Origin: Acetobacteraceae bacterium
GTDB taxonomy: Bacteria > Pseudomonadota > Alphaproteobacteria > Acetobacterales > Acetobacteraceae
Direction: 5' to 3'
DNA: 10,158 bases
Assembly (NCBI GenBank): GCA_027323595.1
Contig: DAHWBL010000174.1
Span: 1-10,158, forward strand
The translations under genes were made by a program, and so were the position numbers. The notes below the pieces were generated by a model. That model was not told where the DNA came from, made no database searches, and was given only the letters and a program-made list of their open reading frames with translations. Shown here piece by piece: positions 1-7,571 of the stretch. Positions within the stretch are counted from its first letter, which is position 1. Each line of letters begins with the position of its first letter.

Positions 1-1
1 G

Positions 2-256
2 ATCATCCTGCCCGCATCGCTGCCAATGATCGCCACCGGCATGCGCGTGGGACTGGGGCTTGGCCTGATCCTGGTGGTGCTGGCCGAGATGTTGGCCGGC
101 GATGGCGGTGTCGGCTATCTGATCCTGGATATGCAACGATCGTTCGCGGTTCGGCAGATGTATGCCTGGATCGTGATCCTCGCGGTCGCCGGGTTGGCGA
201 TCAATGCGATATTCGTGTTTGTCGAGGCGAGGGCCATACCGTGGCGCGCGAAATAG
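2..256 (+). CDS. ABC transporter permease, NitT/TauT (SsuC/TauC) type, C-terminal part only
   Basis: This is the last 84 residues of an inner-membrane permease whose beginning lies before base 1; the frame is open from base 2 to the TAG at 254-256. The visible part begins inside the cytoplasmic EAA coupling loop that docks on the ATPase (LPASLPMIATGMRVG), followed by two hydrophobic stretches and the AEMLAG...G(V/I)GY...I pattern seen in SsuC/TauC permeases, then a basic tail ending WRAK. The same region of the next gene is clearly paralogous (VLPASMPSISAGLRIS and AEMIAGSSGIGYSI), so two related permeases are encoded in tandem. The next gene starts inside this one with a 16-base overlap, which suggests translational coupling. 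The substrate cannot be read from the permease. The family call is firm; the N-terminus and the upstream gene, probably the ATPase, are not visible. Confidence 0.9.
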   Translation: MILPASLPMIATGMRVGLGLGLILVVLAEMLAGDGGVGYLILDMQRSFAVRQMYAWIVILAVAGLAINAIFVFVEARAIPWRAK

Positions 257-1068
257 GCATGCTGATGGCACCGCCAACCATGCCAGACGCTGCCGCCTGG
301 TCGCGCATCGCGCGCACCCGTGCGAGTGGATTCACGCTGGTCTTCGCGCTCCTGCTGTTATGGGAGTTTTCCGCAAGGTTCGGGTGGGTGGTCAGCCAGA
401 ACTGGCCGCCCTTCAGCCTGGTGTTGGTGGCCACCGCACGGGGGCTTTGGTCGGGCGATCTGTCCGGGCCGCTTGCGGCTAGCCTTGCGCGTATGGCGGC
501 GGGCTATGTCATCGGCTCGGTCTTTGGCATCGCGCTGGGCCTGCTGATCGGCACCATCGGTGTGCTGGACCGCTTCATTACCCCGCTGATCGAGGCATTG
601 CGGCCACTGCCTCTGCCGGCCCTGGTGCCCCCGCTGATTTTGTTTCTTGGCCTGGATGACAGGCTCAAGGTGTTTGTCGTCGCCTTCGCCGTGGTGTTTC
701 CGGTACTGGTCAGCACGCTGGGCGGAGTTCGCGATATCGACGAGGTGCTGATCCGCACGGCACGCACCTTTGGCGCCAGCCGGGCGCGGACCCTGGCGAA
801 AGTTGTGCTGCCGGCCTCGATGCCTTCGATCAGTGCCGGGTTGCGCATCAGCCTGTCGCTGGCGCTGGTCACCACCGTTGTGGCGGAAATGATCGCGGGA
901 TCCAGTGGTATCGGATATAGCATTCTTCAGGCGCAGTATGGATTGCGGCCCGAGGAGATGTATGCGGCCGTGCTCTGCATATCCGTCGTGGGCTACGGGC
1001 TGAACCGGGGCTTCATTCGGCTCGAACGCCGGTTGCTGGACTGGTACCAAAAAGACGACGCAACATGA
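241..1068 (+). CDS. ABC transporter permease, NitT/TauT (SsuC/TauC) type
   Basis: A complete 275-residue inner-membrane permease of the nitrate/sulfonate/taurine importer family (SsuC and TauC are about 260-275 residues). An N-terminal hydrophobic segment (about residues 31-45) is followed by further membrane spans. The EAA coupling loop lies at about residues 178-210 (GASRARTLAKVVLPASMPS), then AEMIAG and GIGYSI. The start chosen is GTG 241, because GAGGG at 229-233 lies 7 bases upstream; ATG codons at 259, 265 and 280 are in frame but lack a comparable ribosome site. The gene overlaps the preceding permease by 16 bases and is followed 25 bases later by the binding-protein gene, so one operon is likely. 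Having two non-identical permeases suggests a heterodimeric membrane channel, whereas TauC and SsuC are usually encoded as a single permease gene and form homodimers. Alternatively, each permease could serve a different binding protein. Confidence 0.93.
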   Translation: MAREIGMLMAPPTMPDAAAWSRIARTRASGFTLVFALLLLWEFSARFGWVVSQNWPPFSLVLVATARGLWSGDLSGPLAASLARMAAGYVIGSVFGIALGLLIGTIGVLDRFITPLIEALRPLPLPALVPPLILFLGLDDRLKVFVVAFAVVFPVLVSTLGGVRDIDEVLIRTARTFGASRARTLAKVVLPASMPSISAGLRISLSLALVTTVVAEMIAGSSGIGYSILQAQYGLRPEEMYAAVLCISVVGYGLNRGFIRLERRLLDWYQKDDAT

Positions 1069-1093
1069 TCTGATACCGAAAGGAAATCGCTCC

Positions 1094-2077
1094 ATGATCG
1101 ATTGTCGGCTCAGGAATTCATCGGGCCTGCGTTTCTTGCTTATTCCGGCATGCATCTTTTTGCTGCAACAGCCGGCCGCGGCCGACGACCCGATCAGGCT
1201 GCGCGTCAGTACGATTTCCAGCATCGATACCGCTCCCCTGGAAGCCGCCAAGGCCCAAGGCTATTTCGCCGACGAGGGGCTGAGCGTGGATACAACACCG
1301 ATGGTGGGCGGCGCGGTTGGCCTGCCGGCGCTGGCGGCAGGCCAGGTTCAGATTGCCAACAGCAACCTGGTCTCGATCATTCTTGGTGCGAGGCAAGGGC
1401 TCGATTTCACCATTGTCGCCGCGGGAGATTCCACCCGTGATGCGCCGCCTGATCTCGCCGGGCTCGTGGTGGCGAGCGATAGCGCGATCAAGACGGCACA
1501 GGACCTTCAGGGCAAAAAGATTGGTGTGAACACGAGGAACAACATCATCTGGCTCTTTGCGCGAGGATGGCTGGCGAAGGAGGGCGTCGATCCGGCCAAG
1601 GCCATCTATCGGGAAGTGCCGTTTCCGCAGATGGTTGATGGTGTCGGCAACGGACAGCTTGACGCAGCCTTCGTGGTGGAGCCGTTCTTGTCGCTTGGCC
1701 TGAAATCCGGCACGGTGAAGCTGCTCGCCTGGCCATACAGCGCGGTGCAAAAGCGTATTCCGATTTCCATGTTCGCGGCCTCGAAATCCTATGCCGACGC
1801 GCATCCGGACCACATTCTGCGTTTCGTCCGCGCCTATAATCGCGGGGTCGATTGGGTTGATCAGAACGAGGGGACCGCCGCCTTCTTTGCATTGATCGCC
1901 GATTATACGCATCTGAGCATCGACAAGGTGCGTGAATTGGTGCCGCCTCTGTTTCCCAAGACGATCGACCCTGCGCAGGTGGGTCTGGTGATCGACCTGA
2001 TGCGGGCACAGGGAATTCTCGACGGACCGTTCGACCCGGCAAGCGTGCGCTATTCCACCGTGATCGTTCCGCCATAG
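1094..2077 (+). CDS. Periplasmic substrate-binding protein, NitT/TauT (SsuA/TauA, NMT1-like) type
   Basis: A 327-residue secreted solute-binding protein that would deliver substrate to the permeases encoded just upstream. A Sec-type signal peptide is visible: basic n-region (R5, R7, R13), hydrophobic core (about residues 14-24) and a likely cleavage after Ala30 (QQPAAA|DD). A Cys20 lies inside the hydrophobic core, but the preceding Pro and continuing hydrophobicity argue against a lipobox. The mature protein shows family features: an early beta strand RLRVSTI, LEAAKAQGYFADEGLSVD, LAAGQVQIA, then DLQGKKIGVN and a PFPQMVDGVGNGQLDAAFVVEPF stretch, which in SsuA-like proteins surrounds the ligand cleft. 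Start ATG 1094 has AGGA at 1081-1084, 9 bases upstream. Family members bind sulfonates, nitrate, bicarbonate, thiamine-precursor pyrimidines, riboflavin or aromatic acids, so the ligand is unknown. The adjacent hydrolase gene hints at an organic acid, ester or lactone, but that is inference. Confidence 0.92.
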   Translation: MIDCRLRNSSGLRFLLIPACIFLLQQPAAADDPIRLRVSTISSIDTAPLEAAKAQGYFADEGLSVDTTPMVGGAVGLPALAAGQVQIANSNLVSIILGARQGLDFTIVAAGDSTRDAPPDLAGLVVASDSAIKTAQDLQGKKIGVNTRNNIIWLFARGWLAKEGVDPAKAIYREVPFPQMVDGVGNGQLDAAFVVEPFLSLGLKSGTVKLLAWPYSAVQKRIPISMFAASKSYADAHPDHILRFVRAYNRGVDWVDQNEGTAAFFALIADYTHLSIDKVRELVPPLFPKTIDPAQVGLVIDLMRAQGILDGPFDPASVRYSTVIVPP

Positions 2078-2135
2078 ACCAAGAACCCGAGGGGCAGGCC
2101 GATATGCGGTGCACGAGCAGTGTCTGGAGGCAAGA

Positions 2136-2879
2136 ATGATCACCGGCGACGATATCACGCTGCGTTCGTCCAACCCGGCGCCTGACGATCGACATTTTGA
2201 TGCCTATTGCGTCCGTCCTGATGCTCCCTTGGCGCCGGCAATCCTGTTGCTTCCAGAGATGTTCGGGCTGACGCCGGCCATGCGCGAATCCGCGGATGCT
2301 TTTGCCCGGCATGGGCACGCGGTGTTGGCACCGAATATGTTTTGGCGTGCGCGGCATCCGCGGGCTCTGGCCTATGACGGCGTTGACCGCGACATCGCCA
2401 ACCTTCGGCTGGCGGAGTGCGATATCGATCTGGCCGTCAAAGACATTGCAGACGCGGTCAGCGTGCTGCGCGACATGGGGGGCGGCGCACAGGTGGTGGC
2501 CATCGGCCATTGCATCGGAGGCCGTCTGGCGGTTCTGGCGTTGTCACGCCTGCGGTTGGATGGGGCGATCAGCTACTACGGCCTTGGGCTGAACAACTAC
2601 CCGGATGAAATGAGCATGATCTCGGCTCCCGTTCAGCTGCACTATGGTTTGGCTGATCCGCATGTGCCGCCCGATGAAATTGCCAGCGTCGCAAAGCTGG
2701 TCGCACATAACCCGATGGTGACGTTGCATAAGTACGCCGGGGCGGGACATTCTTTCGTCAATCCCTATCGTCCGATGTTCGATGCCACATTGGCTCGGCA
2801 GGTTATGCAATCGAGCATCGCGCTGATCGACTTTGTCGGCGCAAACAAAGCGGAGTTCGTGCCGACCGTCGGGTCCTGA
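2136..2879 (+). CDS. Dienelactone hydrolase family alpha/beta hydrolase
   Basis: A 247-residue cytoplasmic alpha/beta hydrolase. In this family the type enzyme, carboxymethylenebutenolidase, opens dienelactone to maleylacetate in chlorocatechol breakdown, but many relatives act on other lactones and esters. The full catalytic set is visible: nucleophile Cys126 in GHCIGG, Asp174 in YGLADPHVP, His205 in GAGHSF, and Glu41 in LLPEMFGL at the place of the glutamate that switches the cysteine in Pseudomonas DLH. Cysteine rather than serine places it with true DLH-like proteins. The start chosen is ATG 2136, with GGAGG at 2126-2130 five bases upstream; an in-frame GTG at 2109 lacks such a site and would add nine unconserved residues. 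It follows the binding-protein gene by 58 bases on the same strand, so it probably belongs to the transporter operon and may act on the imported compound or its product. No ring-cleavage dioxygenase is in view, so dienelactone itself is unproven as substrate. Confidence 0.9.
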   Translation: MITGDDITLRSSNPAPDDRHFDAYCVRPDAPLAPAILLLPEMFGLTPAMRESADAFARHGHAVLAPNMFWRARHPRALAYDGVDRDIANLRLAECDIDLAVKDIADAVSVLRDMGGGAQVVAIGHCIGGRLAVLALSRLRLDGAISYYGLGLNNYPDEMSMISAPVQLHYGLADPHVPPDEIASVAKLVAHNPMVTLHKYAGAGHSFVNPYRPMFDATLARQVMQSSIALIDFVGANKAEFVPTVGS

Positions 2880-2898
2880 GCCGCCGTCCTTGCCATGA

Positions 2899-2929
2899 CC
2901 GCGAACTCCCTGCTGGGAAAGAGTCGCGG
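2899..2929 (+). terminator. Possible transcription terminator hairpin between convergent operons
   Basis: Seen in sequence: left arm CCGCG-a-ACTC (2899-2908, one bulged A) pairs with GAGTCGCGG (2921-2929), giving nine base pairs around a 12-base loop. It begins 19 bases after the hydrolase stop codon. Only a short ATTT follows, about eight bases downstream, so it is not a textbook intrinsic terminator. Its place between two convergent operons supports a termination or 3'-end-protection role. The rest of 2880-3015 shows no gene or other convincing element. Confidence 0.4.
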
Positions 2930-3015
2930 CCCGGGGATTTGGTATCAGGTGCGCCGAGCGGGATGAGCAGGGCGTTTGTGCAACCGCATGTCGTCAGCGG
3001 CGGTTCGGCTGCGTT

Positions 3016-3714
3016 CTACAAGCCGAGATAGGCCTGGGTTGCCACGGCGTCGGACAATAATCCCTCGGCTGAGCCGTGCCAGACCACGCGGCCTTTTTCC
3101 ATCACGAACAATGCATCGACCAATGCGGCGAATTCCCGCAGATTTTTGTCGATCACCAGCACGCCGCACCCCTCGGCGCGCAGACACGCGACCGCGGCCC
3201 AGATTTCCTGGCGGATCAGGGGCGCGAGTCCCTCGGTCGCCTCATCGAGAATCACCAGACCCGGGTTGGTCATCAAGGCGCGGCCGATTGCCACCATCTG
3301 CTGTTCGCCGCCGGACAGATGCATGCTGGGGTTGCCGCGCCGCTCGGCAACGCGGGGGAACAATTCATAGACACGAGACAGGGTCCAGCCACCCGACCTG
3401 GTGCCGCGGGCGGCTGTTGCGCGCAGGTTTTCCTCGACGGTCAAATTGGCGAAAAGCCTGCGCCCTTCTGGCACCAGCCCGATTCCCGCGCGCGCCACCT
3501 GGTGCGGCTGCCAGCGTGTGATGTCGCGACCGTCAAGGCTGATGGCGCCGCGCGCGGCGGGAGTGAAGCCCATGATGGAGCGGATGGTGGTGGTCTTGCC
3601 CATGCCGTTGCGCCCGACCAGTGCGGTCACGCTGCCGCGCGACGCGCGCAGGCTCATGCCGAAAAGCACCTGCTGGCGACCATAGAATGTCTCGATGTCG
3701 TGGACCTCAAGCAT
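3016..3714 (-). CDS. livF: Branched-chain-amino-acid-type (HAAT) ABC transporter ATPase, LivF-like
   Basis: A 232-residue cytoplasmic ATPase, close to the usual LivF length of 233-237. It would power the LivHM-type channel together with the LivG-like subunit. Visible motifs: Walker A GRNGMGKT (residues 34-41), Q-loop region VPEGRRLF (81-88; LivF proteins carry Glu here), ABC signature LSGGEQQ (133-139), and Walker B LVILDEATEGLAP with catalytic Glu158. The switch-loop stretch reads VLVIDKNLRE (186-194), where LivF proteins usually have VEQN. The usual switch His, or the Gln of LivF, is therefore Lys190, which may weaken hydrolysis at one of the two ATP sites. Start ATG 3714 overlaps the end of livG by 8 bases. 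An upstream in-frame start at 3804 would add 30 residues unlike the family inside livG and is rejected. It is the last gene of the minus-strand operon. The symbol reflects family position, not proven substrate. Confidence 0.92.
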   Translation of the reverse strand: MLEVHDIETFYGRQQVLFGMSLRASRGSVTALVGRNGMGKTTTIRSIMGFTPAARGAISLDGRDITRWQPHQVARAGIGLVPEGRRLFANLTVEENLRATAARGTRSGGWTLSRVYELFPRVAERRGNPSMHLSGGEQQMVAIGRALMTNPGLVILDEATEGLAPLIRQEIWAAVACLRAEGCGVLVIDKNLREFAALVDALFVMEKGRVVWHGSAEGLLSDAVATQAYLGL

Positions 3715-4483
3715 GCTCGGCCATGGCGGGTGCAGCGGTCGCGCCGGCACCCAGATAGACCTGCTGCACCAGCGCGTCGGCCCGCACCTCCGGCGGCGTG
3801 CCACAGGCGATGCGCCGGCCGGATGCCAGCACGGTGATCCGATCGGCGAGCGAAAACACCACGTCCATATCGTGTTCGACCAGCAGGATCGCGGTGGTTT
3901 CGCTGATGGTGCGCAGCAGGTCGATCAGCGCCACGGAATCCGCTCCGCTCATGCCTGATGTCGGTTCATCGAGCAGCAGCAGGCAAGGTTCGGCGACGAG
4001 CGCCATGGCGATCTCCAATTGCCGATGCTCGCCGTGGCCCATCTCACCGGCGAGCGCGCTTGCCTGATGCGACAGGCCGACGCGCGCCAGCGACATTTCG
4101 GCGCGTTGGTTGAGGTCGCGATCCGCGTTCGCGCGGTGCCAGAAGCGAAAGCTGCGGCCACGCGCCTGGGCCGCGATGGCGACATTTTCCAGCGCCGTGA
4201 AAGATGGCAGCACGCTGGTGATCTGAAACATCCGGCCCATGCCGGCGCGCGCGCGACGATGCGTGGGCAGCGTGGTGACGTCGTGCCCGTCCAGCAGAAT
4301 TTCGCCCGCGTCGGCGCGCAGATCACCGGCGATCACGTTCACCAAGGTTGTCTTGCCGGCGCCGTTCGGGCCGATCACCGCGTGAATTTCACCAGGCTCG
4401 ATGTCGAGGTCGATATCGGCGTTGCTGACGAATCCGCCAAAGCGTTTGCTCAGCCCACGCACCCGCAGCACCGGCACGCTCAC
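3707..4483 (-). CDS. livG: Branched-chain-amino-acid-type (HAAT) ABC transporter ATPase, LivG-like
   Basis: A 258-residue cytoplasmic ATPase matching LivG in length (about 255). Motifs: Walker A GPNGAGKTT (residues 38-46), Q-loop MFQ with Gln87, a diverged signature MGHGEHRQLE (148-157) in place of LSGGQ as is common in LivG and UrtD proteins, Walker B LLLLDEP with Glu173, and the switch histidine His204 in LVEHDMD. The long insertion between Q-loop and signature (RSFRFWHRANADRDLNQRA) is also LivG-like. The start chosen is GTG 4483, whose last two bases plus A form the stop of livM (a GTGA overlap), with a G-rich GGGGCGGG tract upstream; a second GTG at 4477 would also work. Together with LivF it would form the ATPase pair. 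Because the LivF-like partner has lost the usual switch residue, this subunit may provide most of the hydrolysis; that is inference. Confidence 0.92.
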   Translation of the reverse strand: MSVPVLRVRGLSKRFGGFVSNADIDLDIEPGEIHAVIGPNGAGKTTLVNVIAGDLRADAGEILLDGHDVTTLPTHRRARAGMGRMFQITSVLPSFTALENVAIAAQARGRSFRFWHRANADRDLNQRAEMSLARVGLSHQASALAGEMGHGEHRQLEIAMALVAEPCLLLLDEPTSGMSGADSVALIDLLRTISETTAILLVEHDMDVVFSLADRITVLASGRRIACGTPPEVRADALVQQVYLGAGATAAPAMAEHA

Positions 4484-5439
4484 CGCCCGCCCCGCACATG
4501 GTGCGGGCGCGTGCCGGCGAACAAACCTGCCACCCCGCGCCGGGACACGAAGACGATCAATACCAGGGCCGGTCCGAAATACAGCATCCAGTGACTGGTG
4601 AAACCTGAAAGCACCTGCTGGACGAGCTGAAACGACACCGCACCGAAAAGCGGCCCGACGATGCTGCCCGAACCGCCAAGAACCAGCATCACCAAAAGGT
4701 CGCCCGAGATCGACCAATGCAGCAGCTCGGGGCTCGCATAGGCATCCAGATTGGCTTCCAACGCGCCGGCGAGGCCAGCCAGCGCGCCGGCGATGACAAA
4801 CGCCAGAAGCCGATAATGATAGGGATTATACCCCAGCGAACGCATGCGCCGCTCATTGTCGCGAATACCGACCAGCACGCGGCCGAAATGCGATGCGACC
4901 AGCCGGTCGCTGATCACCAGTCCGGCGCACAGCAGACCGAGCGAGACGTAATACAGCGTGATGCGCTCACCAAGGAACAGCGGGCCGAAGCTGTTGGGCA
5001 CGACGCGCAGCCCATCATCGCCGCCCAGTTTTTCGACCGCGGTGGACAGGTGATAGAGCATCTGCGCGAAGGCCAGCGTGATCATGATGAAAAACACGCC
5101 GCGCACCCGCAGCGAGGCGGCGCCGAGGATCAGCGCCAGCAGGGCGGAGCCGCCGACCGCGGCGGCGAAGGCGATCCATCCGCGATGCGTGCCGTAATGG
5201 CTGAGAATTGCCACCGCGTAGGCGCCGGCGCCGAAATAGGCGGCGTGGCCAAAGCTCACCAGGCCGCCATACCCGACGAGCAGGTTCAGACTGATGGTGG
5301 CAAGTGCCAGAATAAAAATGCCGGTGCCGATGCGCGTCACAAACGGCTGTTGCGCCAGCGGCAATAATGCGAAGCCGGCCAGCAACACCAACGCGGCCAC
5401 ACCGCCGCCGGAGAGCGCGACGCGCCCGCGCACCTTCAC
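4480..5439 (-). CDS. livM: Branched-chain-amino-acid-type (HAAT) ABC transporter permease, LivM-like
   Basis: A 319-residue inner-membrane permease with eight or more hydrophobic segments, usual for LivM. Recognisable family stretches: LLVGYGGLVSFGHAAYFGAGAY (about residues 53-74), LRVRGVFFIMITLAFAQM, and the cytoplasmic coupling loop GIRDNERRMRSLGYNPY followed by LLAFVIAGALAGLAG, then LVMLVLGGSGSIVGPLFGA. The C-terminal tail is basic (RGVAGLFAGTRPHHVRGGR). The start chosen is GTG 5439, which shares bases with the TGA of livH (GTGA overlap); a second GTG at 5433 gives a product two residues shorter. A longer in-frame reading to 5547 lies inside livH and is not conserved-looking. The overlaps at both ends imply translational coupling through livH, livM and livG. 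The partner would be the LivH-like permease, forming the two-permease channel typical of this family. Confidence 0.93.
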   Translation of the reverse strand: MKVRGRVALSGGGVAALVLLAGFALLPLAQQPFVTRIGTGIFILALATISLNLLVGYGGLVSFGHAAYFGAGAYAVAILSHYGTHRGWIAFAAAVGGSALLALILGAASLRVRGVFFIMITLAFAQMLYHLSTAVEKLGGDDGLRVVPNSFGPLFLGERITLYYVSLGLLCAGLVISDRLVASHFGRVLVGIRDNERRMRSLGYNPYHYRLLAFVIAGALAGLAGALEANLDAYASPELLHWSISGDLLVMLVLGGSGSIVGPLFGAVSFQLVQQVLSGFTSHWMLYFGPALVLIVFVSRRGVAGLFAGTRPHHVRGGR

Positions 5440-6335
5440 GCCCGCCTCGCGCCGGACAATCCCTGTGGCCGCAGCAGCAACACCGCGGCCATCAACACAT
5501 AGATCGACATCGACGCCAGCGCCGGCCCCGCCGTATAGCCGAGCCACACGGGCAGCAGCGCGCGACCCAGCGTGTCCACCACCCCGACCAGCAGGGATGA
5601 GACCAGCGCGCCGGTGATCGAGCCGATGCCGCCGATCACCACCACGACGAACGCGACAATGAGCATGGTTTCGCCCATGCCGACCTGAACCGCCACCAGC
5701 GGCCCGGTGACCATGCCCGCGAGGGCAGCCATCATCACCCCGATCGCAAAGACGCCGCTGTACAGCCAGCGCACGTCAACCCCCATGCCGCTGAGTGTCT
5801 CGCGATCGGTCGCGCCGGCGCGGATCAGCATGCCAAATCGCGTATGCTCGACCATCAGATACAGGCCCAGTGCGACCAGCAGCCCCACCGCGGTGATCGC
5901 CAGGCGATAGACCGGATAATCGATGTCACCGGGCAGCGCGATGGTGCCGTCGAGCAATGCCGGAACCGGAATGAAATAGGGCTCGGTGCCCCACAGCACG
6001 GCGGCGAGCTCGTTGAAGAACATCAGCAGCCCGAACGTCGCCAGCACCTGGTCGAGATGGGTGCGGTCATACAGGCGCTGCATCACGCCGCGATCCAGCA
6101 CCAGGCCAAGCAGCAGCGAGGCGAGGATGGCCAGCAGCAGCGCGACCGCGAAATTGCCGAGCCAGGCATCGAACGTCGCGAAGAAGAAGGCGCCGATCAT
6201 GTACAGCGTGCCATGCGCGAGATTGATGAAATTCATGATGCCGAAGATCACGCTGAGGCCGGCCGCCATCAGGAACAGCATGATGCCGTATTGCACGCCA
6301 TTGAGAGTCTGTTCGGCGAACAGTCCGAAATCCAT
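5436..6335 (-). CDS. livH: Branched-chain-amino-acid-type (HAAT) ABC transporter permease, LivH-like
   Basis: A 299-residue inner-membrane permease, the usual LivH length (about 290-310). Family signatures: GLSVIFGIMNFINLAHGTLYMIGAF near the N-terminus (residues 26-50), LATFGLLMFFNELA, a coupling loop RETLSGMGVDVRWLYSGVFAIG, AALAGMVTGPL, and near the C-terminus VVVIGGIGSITGALVSSLLVG. Start ATG 6335 lies 7 bases after the stop codon of the binding-protein gene. The upstream sequence has only a weak GAG, so translation probably depends on ribosomes finishing the preceding gene. The C-terminal LLRPQGL is typical of this permease branch. It pairs with the LivM-like protein. Nothing in the permease reveals the substrate; related systems import branched-chain amino acids, urea, amides and phenylpropenoid or benzoate-type acids. 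Confidence 0.94.
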   Translation of the reverse strand: MDFGLFAEQTLNGVQYGIMLFLMAAGLSVIFGIMNFINLAHGTLYMIGAFFFATFDAWLGNFAVALLLAILASLLLGLVLDRGVMQRLYDRTHLDQVLATFGLLMFFNELAAVLWGTEPYFIPVPALLDGTIALPGDIDYPVYRLAITAVGLLVALGLYLMVEHTRFGMLIRAGATDRETLSGMGVDVRWLYSGVFAIGVMMAALAGMVTGPLVAVQVGMGETMLIVAFVVVVIGGIGSITGALVSSLLVGVVDTLGRALLPVWLGYTAGPALASMSIYVLMAAVLLLRPQGLSGARRA

Positions 6336-6342
6336 CAGGCGC

Positions 6343-7533
6343 TCAACGCGGCATGTGGCATTGGTCGAAATAGCCGTCCTTGAATCCGGTCGCGATGGTC
6401 GCTGTCACCTTGTGCCGCAATTCGCCGTCGCTTCTGACCACCTCGGCGGCATAGTAGTTCTGGATCGGAAATTGGTTGACGTTGAAGGCGAACGGCCCAC
6501 GCACCGATTGGAAATCGCTGCCACGGATCGCGCGCCGCAGCGCATCGCGATCGGAGATGTCACCGCCGAGCGAGGCCACGGCACGATCGAGCAGCATCAT
6601 GTTGTCGTAGGTCATGGCGGCATAGACCACGGGCCGGCGGCCGAATTTCGCGACAAACGCGGCGACGAATTCCACGTTCTGGGGATTATCCAGATCGGCG
6701 AACCAGTTGGCGACCAGATGCGCGCCCTCGGCCGCAGCCCCCAGCGCGGCGAAACTATGTTCGTCGGCGAGCCAGGAGCCCGAGAACAGCGGGATGCGCG
6801 CTTTCAGGCCGGCACCGGCGAATTGTTTGAGGAATGCGATGCCGCCGGCACCTGGCAAAAACACATAGACCGCATCGGGTCGTGCCGCGCGGATCGCGGC
6901 GATCTCGGCGGCATAATCGGTCTGCTCGATCGGCAGATACGCCTCGCCGGCAACCTCGCCGTGGTAGAATTTCCTCGCGCCGGCAACGTATTCCCTGCCG
7001 GTCACATAGTTCTGCGAGATGAAATAGGCGCGCTTCACCCCCGCGGCGGTCATCGCCAGACCGATCGCGGCACTGTTGGTGTTGTTCTCCCACGACATGA
7101 CGAACAGGTCGGGCGTGCAGCCGGCGCCGGCGAGTTGCGAGGGCCCCGGCAGGTCGGTGAACACCACGACATTGGCGGCGGCCAGCGGCGCGATATAGGC
7201 CAGCAATTGATTGGAGAGCTGGTTGCCGACGAGAATGTCGATGTGGCGCTGCTCGATCAATCGCGTCGCGGCCTGCAGGCCCGTGTCGGGCGTCATGCGC
7301 GCGTCTTCCTCGAACAGTTCGACCGGCACGCCGCCGAGGCGGTTGCCAAGCCGTGTCAGCGCCAGTTCCAGCCCCATCATCTGCTCGCGCGCGATCACCG
7401 AGATCGGGCCGGTCATGGCGTGCAGCACGCCGATGCGGATGCTGGCGGGCGGGCCCGCGCGTGCGGGGCGCGTGGCCGCGGCAAGCGCACCGCCGACCAG
7501 GCCGGTGCCAAGACGTCGCCTGGAGATCAGCAT
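6343..7533 (-). CDS. Liv-type (HAAT) periplasmic substrate-binding protein with Tat-like signal
   Basis: A 396-residue periplasmic binding protein of the type 1 (LivK-like) fold, feeding the adjacent LivHMGF importer. The N-terminus MLISRRRLGTGLVGG has the SRRxLG pattern of a twin-arginine signal, with a likely cut after Ala26 (ARA|GPP). The mature protein begins with the family strand IRIGVLHAMTGPIS, then LELALTRLGNRLGGVPVELFEEDARMTPDTGLQAATRLIEQ, and later YVTGREYVAGARKFYHGEVAGEAYLPIEQTDYAAEIAAIRAARPDAVYVF, which are classic LivK-type blocks. The start is ATG 7533, with AGGGGG six to seven bases upstream; the in-frame reading up to 7695 overlaps the dioxygenase gene and is rejected. Tat export would mean it folds in the cytoplasm first. 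The ligand is unknown. The large divergence from amino-acid-specific LivK and the neighbouring dioxygenase point to an organic acid, amide or sulfonate, by inference only. Confidence 0.92.
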   Translation of the reverse strand: MLISRRRLGTGLVGGALAAATRPARAGPPASIRIGVLHAMTGPISVIAREQMMGLELALTRLGNRLGGVPVELFEEDARMTPDTGLQAATRLIEQRHIDILVGNQLSNQLLAYIAPLAAANVVVFTDLPGPSQLAGAGCTPDLFVMSWENNTNSAAIGLAMTAAGVKRAYFISQNYVTGREYVAGARKFYHGEVAGEAYLPIEQTDYAAEIAAIRAARPDAVYVFLPGAGGIAFLKQFAGAGLKARIPLFSGSWLADEHSFAALGAAAEGAHLVANWFADLDNPQNVEFVAAFVAKFGRRPVVYAAMTYDNMMLLDRAVASLGGDISDRDALRRAIRGSDFQSVRGPFAFNVNQFPIQNYYAAEVVRSDGELRHKVTATIATGFKDGYFDQCHMPR

Positions 7534-7571
7534 GCCACGCCCCCTTTGTTCATGTCGCGACAACCCGCCGG

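Noticed and set aside
358..1251. Minus-strand open frame of about 297 codons opposite the second permease
   Set aside because: It is a shadow of the permease and binding-protein genes: rich in Arg/Gln/His, no domain, no ribosome site.
1118..2173. Minus-strand open frame of about 351 codons opposite the binding-protein gene
   Set aside because: It is antisense to a clear secreted binding protein and has no family features of its own.
2930..3015. Search for a small gene or RNA in the gap between the convergent operons
   Set aside because: No start with a ribosome site, no conserved-looking peptide and no strong second hairpin was visible.
7553..7562. Ten-base palindrome TGTCGCGACA upstream of the binding-protein gene
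   Set aside because: About ten palindromes of this length are expected by chance in 10 kb, and there is no second copy or promoter beside it.
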